From NCBI GenBank assembly GCA_002869165.1, contig PKTK01000001.1, positions 496,001 to 560,000 of the forward strand: DNA of 64,000 nucleotides. The letters run 5' to 3'. Shown here in pieces: positions 17,411-26,582 of the stretch; positions within the stretch are counted from its first letter, which is position 1, and every line of letters begins with the position of its first letter. The notes under the pieces are model-generated. The model did no database searches and had not been told where the DNA came from. It saw only the letters and a program-made list of their open reading frames with translations. A program made the position numbers and the translations under genes. This DNA comes from Candidatus Parcubacteria bacterium (lineage in GTDB: Bacteria; Patescibacteria; ABY1; BM507; UBA12075).

Positions 17411-17941
17411 ATGGAAGGATTTTTGCGTTTTTCAAGAATATATCTTCTATCAATATTTAGTGTTGGTATTACATATTTAATTATTATTACTATTGGTCGT
17501 ATAGTAGAAAGTTTTTCACCTTCGAATCAATCCTTTACGAGTGTTGGCGGTATAGTTGCATTAATAATGCTTCCTTTTGTCTCGCTAGTAACGACAGTAA
17601 TAATTAATATCCTTTTCAAAAAAGATTTTGAATATGCTATTGTAAATATATTATTATCGATATGTTTTTTTATAATAAATTTTTTTCTATTTATTCAAAT
17701 AGATATTATCATTAAAATAGCATTATTTTACATTCCAACAATTCTTATAAGCACACCTTTAGTAGTTTTTGGTGTACTAGATTTAAAAACTTTTTATATT
17801 AAAAAGAAAACCAAACGTGAATATAAACATAATTTTAAAACTTATAAAATATCTATCATTATTACCTTGCTTCTATATGCTATTCTTATGATATTAATAA
17901 ACACTTTACCATCAAATTATTATATTTTTAACCCTTACTAA
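17411..17941 (+). CDS. Multi-pass membrane protein, unrecognised
   Basis: 176 residues, five hydrophobic segments covering most of the chain; charges sit in short loops (KKDFEYA, KKKTKREYKHNFKTYK). Very A/T-rich, isoleucine-rich composition. Start context CATATG without Shine-Dalgarno. A terminator follows 20 nt after the stop. No family recognised. Confidence 0.65.
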   Translation: MEGFLRFSRIYLLSIFSVGITYLIIITIGRIVESFSPSNQSFTSVGGIVALIMLPFVSLVTTVIINILFKKDFEYAIVNILLSICFFIINFFLFIQIDIIIKIALFYIPTILISTPLVVFGVLDLKTFYIKKKTKREYKHNFKTYKISIIITLLLYAILMILINTLPSNYYIFNPY

Positions 17942-17960
17942 AAAATATCGACCATAGCAT

Positions 17961-17991
17961 AAAAACAGCTACAACTAAAAGCTGTTTTTTG
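17961..17991 (+). terminator. Rho-independent terminator
   Basis: AAAACAGC and GCTGTTTT arms around an 11-nt loop, then TT; follows the 17411-17941 gene. Confidence 0.85.
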
Positions 17992-18047
17992 TTCCCTGCA
18001 AAATCATGTTAATTATTATAATATAATTCAAATTCATAATATTGTTT

Positions 18048-18081
18048 TGTGTATCTTTAAAGATATCTTTAAAGATACACA
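18048..18081. repeat. 34-bp perfect palindrome
   Basis: TGTGTATCTTTAAAGAT and its exact complement abut with no loop. Lies between two convergent genes. Confidence 0.9.
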
Positions 18082-18105
18082 TGGCAAACAATAGAAAAAA
18101 CTAAC

Positions 18106-18143
18106 GATGAACATACCAATGAACATACTATGGTATGTTCATC
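18106..18143. repeat. Three-half-site palindrome
   Basis: Half-site GATGAACATACCA, a second direct copy ATGAACATAC, then the inverted half TGGTATGTTCATC: the last arm can pair with either of the first two. Confidence 0.8.
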
Positions 18144-18181
18144 ATTTATAACTATGATGAATAAAAAAACTAAATCAATTA

Positions 18182-20053
18182 TTATTCCATCTTCCCTTCA
18201 CTCTTTGGATTATAACCATTAGCAACTTCCACTCCATCACCATATCCATCACCATCTGTATCTGGATTATTTTTGTCTGTACCTAATTCATCTTCTCGTT
18301 CATCTATCAATAAGTCACCATCAGTATCAGTTCCTCTAGTAGCGCCTGAATATGTAATAGCCTGCATAATATTCCAGTCATCGGTTGAACTTGGATTATA
18401 GCCATAAATTGCTCTAAATGTTTTAATTCCTTGAGTTTCTGAGTCTAAGTTTCTATTCTCTGCTTTTTGCCTTAGTCCATAAGCCATAACTGTAACTGCA
18501 GCGTTATCGCTAGCTACATTCATATCAGCAATTCTTTTGTATATTTTTTGGAATTGTTCCTTGGCCCTCTTTTCAGCTTCTTCGTTTGTTATACTTGGCC
18601 ATCTACCATTAGCTATTTTAATAGCATCAGCTAATTCTTCTTCATTTTCAGGCAACTTATCAAAGGCTGATTTATACGAATATATTACAGCTGCTCTTTC
18701 GCACTCACCTAATTGCTTGGTATTCTCATCTACTCCGTAAGTAATAAAGTTGTTAAGTGCGTTCTGCATATTCTCTGACACTTCATTTGTGTCCTTTGTC
18801 AGGTTTGATAAATACTTAATTCTAGCTTCTTGTTCACGAGTTTCGTCTTGTGACTCATGCAATTCTAAAAGAATTTCATCAAGCTTTTGAGAGTGGAGAC
18901 GAGATGCACTTAACTCAATGTCAATAATATCCTGAGTTTTTTTACATACTCCCTCACTGCAACCATCTACACATTTTATTAAGCTAAATATCTCGTCCGA
19001 GCCAGTATATTCATCAATATCATTAATATTACAAGACCCCTCTAACACATAGCAATCTTCACCTTCACAAGTATTGCTGCCCGTCTCACCAAATATTTCT
19101 TTATAGCTTGTATAAAACTTTCCATCTTTTTCAAAACTATATCCACCCGAACTATTTTTTCCTGAAAACACACATACATCATTGTAATGCCTCAAATTAT
19201 TGTCAAAATTAATAGTAACTCTACCAAATTTATATACATTAGTTCCTTTATCACTGTCCACACATTCTGATTCACCGTTTATTGCTTCAAAATCCTTTAT
19301 TTCACTATCGGCGTCTTGAATACATTCACCCATGTTGCAACCATATGCACAATGCCAATATTTACTGCGTGGTATATTATTGTCGCAAACTGTTTCCTTT
19401 ACTAGACAATTAATTCCATAACACTTGTCGACAAGCTCTTTTATTACTCCATCCTCACTGAGCGCACAAGCATCATTATACTCCCTCTCTCCCATTAGCA
19501 CTACTCCATATTCATCATAATTTAAGCCATTATCAGAATCGCTGCACACTGGAACAGAAAGTGGCTCTCCATCTCCTATCTTCACTTGCATTTTATATGT
19601 GTTATTTTCCTCATTTAACTCCTCTATTGTATTGCTTTTAGCCTCATTAATAATATTGTTATCTACTCGAAAAGTAAAAGTTTCATCGATGCTTGAATCA
19701 TTTGAAAAAATATAAGATCCGGATAAAGTAACTGTATATAATTTATCCTTTTCCATGCTCACCCCTGAGTTTTCAACATAAAAACTTGAACAACTTTTAA
19801 ATCCTCCCCAATACTCTGCTGTTGGTTCAGTTGTCACGCAAACTGAAAAATCACTATCCACAGAGATTTCAGATAAATTTTTTATATATACCTTAAAATA
19901 TAATGATTGTTTATCAGAAAAAGAAGAATCTTCCAGAATTTTTTCTACATTATCAATGGTTAAATCAGGAAGACTTTCAGTTGACTGAGCCTGAACTCCT
20001 ACACATAAAAATATTGCAAAAAAGATACTTGATACCAACATCCTTATTTTCAT
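18182..20053 (-). CDS. Large secreted Cys-rich protein with C-terminal calcium-type repeats
   Basis: 623 residues. A signal peptide (MKIRMLVSSIFFAIFLCVGV, cleavage near AQA/Q) is followed by a CARDB-like beta-sandwich (LPDLTIDNVEKILEDSSFSD...NLSEISVDSDFSVCV), a cysteine-rich middle of two similar modules (CSDSDNGLNYDEYGVVLMGE and CVDSDKGTNVYKFGRVTINF), a helical segment near 390-480, and two thrombospondin-3-like repeats at the end (DTDGDLLIDEREDELGTDKN and DTDGDGYGDGVEVANGYNP). Such repeats bind Ca2+ and end many Patescibacteria surface proteins. Function not known. It lies downstream of the PBP gene and may be cotranscribed. Confidence 0.78.
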   Translation of the reverse strand: MKIRMLVSSIFFAIFLCVGVQAQSTESLPDLTIDNVEKILEDSSFSDKQSLYFKVYIKNLSEISVDSDFSVCVTTEPTAEYWGGFKSCSSFYVENSGVSMEKDKLYTVTLSGSYIFSNDSSIDETFTFRVDNNIINEAKSNTIEELNEENNTYKMQVKIGDGEPLSVPVCSDSDNGLNYDEYGVVLMGEREYNDACALSEDGVIKELVDKCYGINCLVKETVCDNNIPRSKYWHCAYGCNMGECIQDADSEIKDFEAINGESECVDSDKGTNVYKFGRVTINFDNNLRHYNDVCVFSGKNSSGGYSFEKDGKFYTSYKEIFGETGSNTCEGEDCYVLEGSCNINDIDEYTGSDEIFSLIKCVDGCSEGVCKKTQDIIDIELSASRLHSQKLDEILLELHESQDETREQEARIKYLSNLTKDTNEVSENMQNALNNFITYGVDENTKQLGECERAAVIYSYKSAFDKLPENEEELADAIKIANGRWPSITNEEAEKRAKEQFQKIYKRIADMNVASDNAAVTVMAYGLRQKAENRNLDSETQGIKTFRAIYGYNPSSTDDWNIMQAITYSGATRGTDTDGDLLIDEREDELGTDKNNPDTDGDGYGDGVEVANGYNPKSEGKME

Positions 20054-20081
20054 AATTTTTATTTAATTTTAAATATTAACT

Positions 20082-20109
20082 CGTAATTGTTAATTCGTAA
20101 TTCGTAATT
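20082..20109. repeat. Heptamer array CGTAATT, four units
   Basis: CGTAATT, GTTAATT, CGTAATT, CGTAATT in register between the PBP stop codon and the start of the next gene on the same strand. Confidence 0.85.
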
Positions 20110-20114
20110 GATTT

Positions 20115-22076
20115 TCATCTCTCTTTATCAACTTGATAATAATTCAATATAAACTCAGCAAGTTCGCCAAAAAGCGGAGCGGCTGATGAAGCTGAGTATT
20201 CTACACTTTTGGGGTCATCAAGTTTGACCAACATCACAAACTTAGGATCATCAACTGGAGCAAAGCCAACAAAAGAGTGGATGGTTTTATTGCTATAACC
20301 TCCTACTCCAGCAACTTGAGCTGTTCCTGTCTTGCCAGCAACATAATAGCCGTCAACAGCGGCTAGAGTAGCATGTCCTCCATCAACTACATTCACAAGC
20401 ATCCCAGAAACTAACAATGCGGTGCGCTCAGATACTACTCGTCCAAGTTGAGCAGGTTGAGTTTTGAAAATTGTGCCATCTGGGTTTACAATCTCAGCAA
20501 CCAAGTGAGGTTTAATGAGCATCCCTCCATTAGCAATTACCGAATAGGCTGATATAATTTGCAAAGGAGTAGCTGTGATACCCTGTCCAAATGAAGCAGT
20601 GGCAATTTCTACCGGACGCATTGTGGTTCTAAGTAAATTTTCAATATTGGACACGCCCTCTGTTTCTAATTCAATGCCAGTTTTCTCACCAAACCCGAAT
20701 TTTCTTACATATTTAGAAAATTTTTCATAACCCAATTCTTCGACAGCAAAAATTGTTCCCGTATTGAGAGATTCCTCCAGCACAGTTTTCATGTCAACAT
20801 TACCATGACCACCATGAGTTTCATAGTCAGAATTTTTGATCGGCTTATCCCAACCTTCAACCATATCATAGCCTTTGTCAAAATAAGTTGTTTCTGGCTC
20901 TATTACTCCATCATCAATAGCGGCCGCCAAAGTGATTGTCTTGAAAATTGAACCAGGTTCATAAGCATCAAAAATCGCTGGATTATTATACACATTTGTA
21001 TCATCAACCTCGTTATAATGATTTGGATCATAATCAGGCCATGAACACATAGCTAATATAGCCCCAGTGTTTGGTTCCATTACAATTACAGTCCCTCCAT
21101 CAGCGCCATACCTCATTGCTTCCTCTTCCAATCTCTTGCAAGCAACATACTGAATCGATCTATCGATTGTTAGTATCAAAGAACTACCATCACGCGCTTC
21201 TTCATATTCTCGATCATTGATAATTATCAGATCACCATTGGCTGCTCTTTCGGCTTTGATAAAACCTCTTCTACCGGAAAGCTCCTCATCAAAAAAACCC
21301 TCCAATCCGTACCTGCCAGCTTCCTCATCTCCCTGATAACCCACAAAACCAATAAGCTGCGAACCGTAATTTTTCTCTGGATAATACCTATGTTTTTCAT
21401 ACATATAGTCCAGTCCTTCTGTATCAATTGCCAAAACTTTTTCTAGATCCTCATCCTCCACCTTTTTCTTAATTGGTTCGTATGGGTCATCCGGTTTATT
21501 GAGTCTAGCCATATATGACTCAACAGCTTCTATTTTTCTTATCTTTAATTCGGCCTCCTTTTTTATTTCATAAAATTCCTTTAATTCTTCATACTCCTGA
21601 ACATTCAGAGCAACCTCTTCACTTTCTCCATCATCTTCCCATTCCTCTGGAAAAAGCGCCTTAAAATATTCGTCAGCTTTCAATTCCTCATCCAGTTCCT
21701 CAACAACTCTTGTTTCATCAAAAATTTTATATAATTCATTGGCCACATAATCAGGATTTTTTATTTTTTTTGGTATCGCATATAAAAATGCAAAATCCTT
21801 GTTAGTGGCAATAGGATAAAGATCCACCTCGGTATTTTCACTTTTGTCTTGGATAAAAATTCTACCACGCATCGCTTCTATCTCGTTATTCACCAAATGC
21901 TGATCATTGGCCAAAGCTATATACAAATCACTTTTAAAAAGCTGTAAATAAGCTAGTCTAGCCATCAAAGCAAAACCAAATAAAAAAATAATCGTTATCA
22001 AAATATTCAAACGACTATTTTTGTTCTTATTTCCTTGTTTTCTTTTTCTTTTTTTACCGCTGCCTCGATAAATCAT
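20115..22076 (-). CDS. Class B penicillin-binding protein (FtsI/PBP2-like)
   Basis: 653 residues. A basic cytoplasmic tail (KKRKRKQGNKNKN) and one membrane helix (ILITIIFLFGFALMARLAYL) are followed by the pedestal with the MRGRIF box, and a transpeptidase domain with SIFK (serine near 374), SLN (near 437) and KTGTAQ (near 581). It cross-links septal peptidoglycan outside the membrane. Residues about 110-230 are an unusually long acidic, helical insertion in the pedestal (EEWEDDGESEEVALNVQEYE...). It follows rsmH and an FtsL-like gene, the dcw order, supporting a division role (FtsI rather than an elongation PBP). Confidence 0.92.
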   Translation of the reverse strand: MIYRGSGKKRKRKQGNKNKNSRLNILITIIFLFGFALMARLAYLQLFKSDLYIALANDQHLVNNEIEAMRGRIFIQDKSENTEVDLYPIATNKDFAFLYAIPKKIKNPDYVANELYKIFDETRVVEELDEELKADEYFKALFPEEWEDDGESEEVALNVQEYEELKEFYEIKKEAELKIRKIEAVESYMARLNKPDDPYEPIKKKVEDEDLEKVLAIDTEGLDYMYEKHRYYPEKNYGSQLIGFVGYQGDEEAGRYGLEGFFDEELSGRRGFIKAERAANGDLIIINDREYEEARDGSSLILTIDRSIQYVACKRLEEEAMRYGADGGTVIVMEPNTGAILAMCSWPDYDPNHYNEVDDTNVYNNPAIFDAYEPGSIFKTITLAAAIDDGVIEPETTYFDKGYDMVEGWDKPIKNSDYETHGGHGNVDMKTVLEESLNTGTIFAVEELGYEKFSKYVRKFGFGEKTGIELETEGVSNIENLLRTTMRPVEIATASFGQGITATPLQIISAYSVIANGGMLIKPHLVAEIVNPDGTIFKTQPAQLGRVVSERTALLVSGMLVNVVDGGHATLAAVDGYYVAGKTGTAQVAGVGGYSNKTIHSFVGFAPVDDPKFVMLVKLDDPKSVEYSASSAAPLFGELAEFILNYYQVDKER

Positions 22077-22086
22077 ATTTTTTTAA

Positions 22087-22467
22087 CTACCTTTTTGCCA
22101 CAACGCCATCAACCACTGTAAAGTAATCAATATTATCCACTTTTACCATACCGATTTTTTTTGCTTTTTCATTTATATTTTCATACGATTCCAAAGCCAT
22201 TGCTTCTAACTCATATCTTTCATTTTCAATTTGAAGTTCATTTATTGTTACCTTTAAATCTTGTAAGATAAAACCTTTAATTGATAGATCGTTTATACTT
22301 ACAACATATCCTACCATAAATACTACAATCAATAAAGCTATGCTTTTATTTAATATTGAATGCAATCTTTCTCGATTTGCCTTAATAATTTCAAGACTTC
22401 TATCACTAAAAGATGACGTTTTGTTTTTATTTGCCCCGCAAATAGGTATTTTTGAATTTCTTGTCAT
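22087..22467 (-). CDS. FtsL-like division protein
   Basis: 126 residues: a hydrophilic N-terminal 40, one membrane helix (IALLIVVFMVGYVVSINDLS), a short coiled coil (LQDLKVTINELQIENERYEL) and a C-terminal NINEKAKKIGMVKVDNIDYF segment resembling the A..xGMV.P motif of FtsL/DivIC-like proteins. Size, topology and position between rsmH and the class B PBP support FtsL, part of the FtsQLB complex that activates septal synthesis. Sequence identity in this family is always low, so the call rests mainly on topology and context. Confidence 0.75.
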   Translation of the reverse strand: MTRNSKIPICGANKNKTSSFSDRSLEIIKANRERLHSILNKSIALLIVVFMVGYVVSINDLSIKGFILQDLKVTINELQIENERYELEAMALESYENINEKAKKIGMVKVDNIDYFTVVDGVVAKR

Positions 22468-22524
22468 TATTATCCTATGTCTTATGGGGAAAAGACATTT
22501 TGTTTGAATTTTTATTTTTGTTTT

Positions 22525-22575
22525 GAATTGCGTGTGAGCAATTCATCCGCCATGCCGAAGACACTTTGGGCGGAT
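22525..22575. repeat. 51-nt double-hairpin element, intergenic copy
   Basis: Hairpin one GAATTGC/GCAATTC (22525-22544), then hairpin two ATCCGCC/GGCGGAT (22545-22575). The same two-hairpin architecture with identical spacing occurs inside rpsK at 62445-62495; about 40 of 51 positions agree. Confidence 0.88.
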
Positions 22576-22613
22576 AACTTGAATCACGTACACACTTTAT
22601 TTTATACCAAAAA

Positions 22614-23552
22614 CTATAATTTCTCTGCTACTCTCAGTTTAGCGCTTCTAGCTCTTGGATTCTTTAGAAGCTCCTCTTTGCCTGCTTCCAAAGGTTTTTT
22701 GTTGACTACTTTTAGTCTTGCCTTGTGATTACATCTACACACCGGAATTTCAGGTGGGCAAATGCAATCACGAGACTCATCCTTGAAAAAATTTTTAACC
22801 ACCCTATCTTCCAGGCTATGAAAACTAACTACAATCAAACGCCCTTTTTCTTTTAATTTATTAAGCGCCTGAGGTAGAGCGGATTCCAATCTCTCTATCT
22901 CATGATTGCTAGCGATTCTAATAGCCTGGAAAGTTTTGGTAGCAAAATGAATTTTTGATTTGTGTAAATAACTAGTTGGCACTCCTCCCCGTACTGCCTC
23001 CAGTAATTCACTTATCTTTGTTATTTTTTTCTCACGTCTTACTCTGATAATTGACTTAGTAATACTTCGAGCAAAACGCTCCTCCCCGTATTCTTTTAAA
23101 ATACGAATTAATTCCTTTTCTTTTGCATAATTAACTATTTCAATTGTTTCATTATCTTCCTCTCCTAGCCCTTCAAAGGTCATATCCAAAACTGCATCAC
23201 TGCGAAAGGACATTCCTCTGCCTAGATCGTCAATTTGCGCACTAGATATCCCAAGGTCCATCACCACTAGTGCAAATTCTTTTTCTTTGATTCTATTATC
23301 AATTTCATTAAAGCCTGCATTTATAAGTTCGATGTTATTTAGTTTCTCCTCTTTGATCTTGACTTGAGCATTTTTTATTGCCCGCTTGTCTAGATCAAAA
23401 CTAAATACTTTGCCTTTTTCACCCACTTTCTTGGCTAGTTCAAGTGTATAACTAGCTCCACCTAGTGTACAATCAATCACAAAATCTCCTTTCTTTAAAC
23501 AGGCGTTCTCCATTACCTCCTTAAGTAATACTGGGATATGTTTGTATTTCAT
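22614..23552 (-). CDS. rsmH: 16S rRNA (cytosine-1402-N4)-methyltransferase
   Basis: 312 residues of a standard RsmH/MraW: KYKHIPVLLKEVMENACLKK at the start, the SAM loop DCTLGGASYTLELAKKVGEK, MDLGISSAQIDDLGRGMSFR, and near the end KGRLIVVSFHSLEDRVVKNF, CICPPEIPVCRC and NPRARSAKLRVAEKL. It methylates N4 of C1402 in the ribosomal P site. The usual dcw neighbours follow (FtsL-like, PBP), but mraZ is separated from it by a protease gene and a 45-codon ORF. Start context AAATATG-like without Shine-Dalgarno. Confidence 0.96.
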   Translation of the reverse strand: MKYKHIPVLLKEVMENACLKKGDFVIDCTLGGASYTLELAKKVGEKGKVFSFDLDKRAIKNAQVKIKEEKLNNIELINAGFNEIDNRIKEKEFALVVMDLGISSAQIDDLGRGMSFRSDAVLDMTFEGLGEEDNETIEIVNYAKEKELIRILKEYGEERFARSITKSIIRVRREKKITKISELLEAVRGGVPTSYLHKSKIHFATKTFQAIRIASNHEIERLESALPQALNKLKEKGRLIVVSFHSLEDRVVKNFFKDESRDCICPPEIPVCRCNHKARLKVVNKKPLEAGKEELLKNPRARSAKLRVAEKL

Positions 23553-23575
23553 CTAAACCACTTTTCTAATTTCTA

Positions 23576-23713
23576 TTAAATTACCAACGCTTTGGCTCTA
23601 GCTAAAACTATTGTTCTTAGTTCATCGGTATTAACTAATGGCGCTTTTATCACTCTAACTCTAACTGACTTTCTGTCAGCTTTGCCAGATTGGCATTTTA
23701 TTTTTTTTGTCAT
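23576..23713 (-). CDS. 45-residue basic protein between the protease and rsmH
   Basis: ATG at 23713 to TAA at 23576; begins MTKKIKCQSGKADRKSVRVR and ends in an Ala/Leu-rich helix (ELRTIVLARAKALVI). Basic, no membrane segment, one cysteine. It fills the gap between the protease gene and rsmH with the same strand and spacing as other operon members, which is why it is listed; no homologue is recognised and it could be a chance ORF. Confidence 0.45.
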   Translation of the reverse strand: MTKKIKCQSGKADRKSVRVRVIKAPLVNTDELRTIVLARAKALVI

Positions 23714-23731
23714 TTTGTTTTTGTTTTATTT

Positions 23732-26122
23732 TTAATTTAATTTTTGAAAATCACTATTTGATATTCCCACGCTCTGCTCTCTCATTACCTGAAATGCATC
23801 AGATGGTCTTCCCAAGAAATAACGACTGTTATTTTTTGGATCCACATACCACGCCTCTCCATTGCTCTCGACTTGTAAAAATATTTTGCCACTTTGGCTT
23901 TGTGAAAAATTATTATCTAGACCAATTTTTTTTCCGTTTGAAAATCTCGGATCATACCCATTTCTAATCTCATCCCTATCACTAAATCCATCACCATCAC
24001 TATCACTTTTCATAGGGTCAGTTCCGATTGCTTCCTCTAACTCATTTGACAAACCGTCACCATCACTATCTTCACCCAAGGAATAATCTACGGCTATTGG
24101 TATTTTTTCTAGGTTGGCATTGCTGATTCCTATTCCTTGTTCTCTCATTACTTGAAATGCATCTGCTGGTCTTCCTAGATAATATGCTAAATCTGTGCCT
24201 GGATTCACATACCAAGCCCTACCTTCATTTTCTACTTCTAAAAGAATTTTACCTTTTTGATTTTTGCCAAACTGTGATCTCATTTGAATAGGGTCTAAAC
24301 TTAACACTGTTTCTGGACTAGAATTGGCTGTATCTTGTGTAACGACATTTTCCTGACTATTTACCGATGCAATCTTTCCTTCATCTGTTATATCAAAGCC
24401 TAGACTAAATTGACTCAATATTTCCTTCTCAAAAATCTTTCTATCTTCCTTAAATCTTGTATCATTACCTTCGTCAGCTTCATAAAAAGCTGAATAATCT
24501 ATTTCTATTGCCATATCAACACTTCTAAATTCATAATATAGATCATAAACATCAAAACCATCGCTATCTTTAGCTGCAAATTTTTCCGTAAACATTACCT
24601 CATTATATAGCTCAGCATTCACATAATAACTGGTTGATTTATCATAATATTCAACATCAAAATCATCCTCCAACAAAGAAACGAAAAGACTTGAATCGTA
24701 TTTACTTTTTATATATTTTAAATAATCTTCATTACTCATTGCTTGCACTGCTTCGCTAATTTCTGAAATATCTATACTGAATCCAATATTTTGATTTTCA
24801 AGACTAGAAAAAGAAACAGGAGAAGATTTGGAATTATCTTCCATTCCTAACCAATTTTCATTTGCAGTTATTTGAAAAAAAGGACTTTCATTCTTATAGG
24901 TATTTATATAATTCACTGATTTTAGTGAATCTGAAAACACTATACTATCCAAAAACATATCAATTTCTGTTTTACTATAATCATCCTCTCCATAATAACA
25001 TGTAATAGTAAACATATAATCATCAACAACCACGGTTTTTTGATGAAGCTCCATCCCATACATATCAATTATATCCTCAAAGCCTTCATGTCCTTTAAAA
25101 TCGATCTTTTCTTCACTGTATATTGTCATTCCTACCGTTGATAAAAAATTCACTGCCATCATGTAATCATCAATCTTCACATTTTCTTCATTAATAGGAC
25201 TTCTTGTCCATACGATATTAAATAAACCCGCCTCAGAATCACTTTCATTCACTACCTCCAAAGCACTTTCTTCATTATAAGCAAACTCCCAATCTCCATC
25301 TATCGTAATACTGAAACCTAAATCTGAACTTGAAAAAATTTTACTGTCATTAACGCTTTGTTTTATCTTAATAAAATCTTTCATTCTTAAATTAAGATAC
25401 AATGGAGTAGCGATCTTGGTCATGTTTTCATCTATCCAAGCGTTTACTTCTGTTATATCAATAACATATCCAAGTGAACCTAAAAGATCAGAGTGGGCCT
25501 GTGTTGTTATTCCTATTAGTTCTCCATCAGAATTAATAAGAGCACCGCCAGATGAACCATATGAAAATTCAGCATCAGTTTTAAGCCAGTTTTGATTATA
25601 TTTTTCAAGTGTACCCGAAAGAATACCTGTAGTAACAGTGAGCGTATCCTCACCTATAGCCGGATACCCCAAAGCAGTGACAGTGTCCTCTTCTGTCATA
25701 TTATTTTCAGTAATTCTTTCTATTGATTTAAAATATGAACTATCACCTTCCAAGCCTTCAATCTTTTTCATCTGCAAAATCGCCAAGTCATTATCTTCAT
25801 CACCCGCAATAATATCGGCACTATATGAACATAACGGTTCAGTGTCTGTATTAGTAGTAAGACAAACTAATAAAGCCACATCTACTTCGTTGTCAAAAGA
25901 GTCTTTTTCAGAAACCACATGATAATTGGTTAAAACTATTCCACTATCTTCAATAATAACACCGCTTCCGGAACTTAAAGGAGTAATCATATAGTCACTA
26001 TCTTCGTAATAAGTATATATCTTAACTATATAATTATAGTTTTCTGAAGCAGCAAAAACTCCTTTCCCAGTTATCAAAAATAAAGAAAGGAGTACAATAA
26101 AAATGTAATATTTTTTAAGCAT
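23732..26122 (-). CDS. Secreted trypsin-like (HtrA/DegP-type) protease with Ca-repeat and AWYV/YYLGRP domains
   Basis: 796 residues from the ATG at 26122, where a signal peptide begins (MLKKYYIFIVLLSLFLITGK...VFA). The protease domain has all of the triad: His about 68 (VLTNYHVV), Asp about 111 (DEDNDLAILQ) and Ser about 190 (EFSYGSSGGALIN). A middle of about 350 residues has PsbP/DUF-like beta segments (ITANENWLGMEDN). The end has two copies of a domain with AWYV.P and YYLGRPADAFQVMREQ, flanking two DSDGDGxSxxxE calcium repeats. There is no PDZ. It is exported and probably wall-attached, with a role in protein quality control or processing. It sits unusually between mraZ and rsmH. Confidence 0.85.
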   Translation of the reverse strand: MLKKYYIFIVLLSLFLITGKGVFAASENYNYIVKIYTYYEDSDYMITPLSSGSGVIIEDSGIVLTNYHVVSEKDSFDNEVDVALLVCLTTNTDTEPLCSYSADIIAGDEDNDLAILQMKKIEGLEGDSSYFKSIERITENNMTEEDTVTALGYPAIGEDTLTVTTGILSGTLEKYNQNWLKTDAEFSYGSSGGALINSDGELIGITTQAHSDLLGSLGYVIDITEVNAWIDENMTKIATPLYLNLRMKDFIKIKQSVNDSKIFSSSDLGFSITIDGDWEFAYNEESALEVVNESDSEAGLFNIVWTRSPINEENVKIDDYMMAVNFLSTVGMTIYSEEKIDFKGHEGFEDIIDMYGMELHQKTVVVDDYMFTITCYYGEDDYSKTEIDMFLDSIVFSDSLKSVNYINTYKNESPFFQITANENWLGMEDNSKSSPVSFSSLENQNIGFSIDISEISEAVQAMSNEDYLKYIKSKYDSSLFVSLLEDDFDVEYYDKSTSYYVNAELYNEVMFTEKFAAKDSDGFDVYDLYYEFRSVDMAIEIDYSAFYEADEGNDTRFKEDRKIFEKEILSQFSLGFDITDEGKIASVNSQENVVTQDTANSSPETVLSLDPIQMRSQFGKNQKGKILLEVENEGRAWYVNPGTDLAYYLGRPADAFQVMREQGIGISNANLEKIPIAVDYSLGEDSDGDGLSNELEEAIGTDPMKSDSDGDGFSDRDEIRNGYDPRFSNGKKIGLDNNFSQSQSGKIFLQVESNGEAWYVDPKNNSRYFLGRPSDAFQVMREQSVGISNSDFQKLN

Positions 26123-26150
26123 GTTTTTTGTTTTTATTTTTATATTTTTT

Positions 26151-26582
26151 TTAAACTCCCAGTTCACCCAAAGCTTCAGCTATCTCTGTGCTTTCTGCTT
26201 CAGCTTCTGTTTTGTATTTGTCCCAATTTTCTTCATCCCAGATCTCAAGTCTATCAAATAGACCAGCTACGATAGTTTTTTTATTAAGACCCGCATACTT
26301 GCGTAAATACTCAGGTAAATTAATGCGTCCCTGTGCATCACACTCTACATCCATAGCTCCAGCCAACATTAAACGTGAAAAAGCCCTGGCCTTAGATTGA
26401 CTGATTGGAAGATTGGCCAGTTTTTCTACGATCTTTTCCCATTGATCACGCGTATATAAAAAAAGACAGTTATCAAGACCCCTGGTCACCACTGCTCCTT
26501 GTTTTAACTTTTCTCTGAACTTAGCTGGAACTGCTAGCCTGCCTTTTACATCTAAGTTGTGATTGTATTCTCCAATAAACAT
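26151..26582 (-). CDS. mraZ: Transcriptional regulator MraZ
   Basis: 143 residues from the ATG at 26582 (MFIGEYNHNLDVKGRLAVPA). Two SpoVT/AbrB-type halves carry the family motifs: KGRLAVPAKFREKL near residue 13 and DAQGRINLPEYLRKYAGL near 90. MraZ binds repeated TGGG boxes upstream of its own gene and represses the division/cell-wall cluster. A consensus promoter with three such boxes lies about 470 nt upstream (27049-27111), separated by a structured leader. The earlier start at 26612 would add a non-conserved decapeptide. Confidence 0.95.
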   Translation of the reverse strand: MFIGEYNHNLDVKGRLAVPAKFREKLKQGAVVTRGLDNCLFLYTRDQWEKIVEKLANLPISQSKARAFSRLMLAGAMDVECDAQGRINLPEYLRKYAGLNKKTIVAGLFDRLEIWDEENWDKYKTEAEAESTEIAEALGELGV

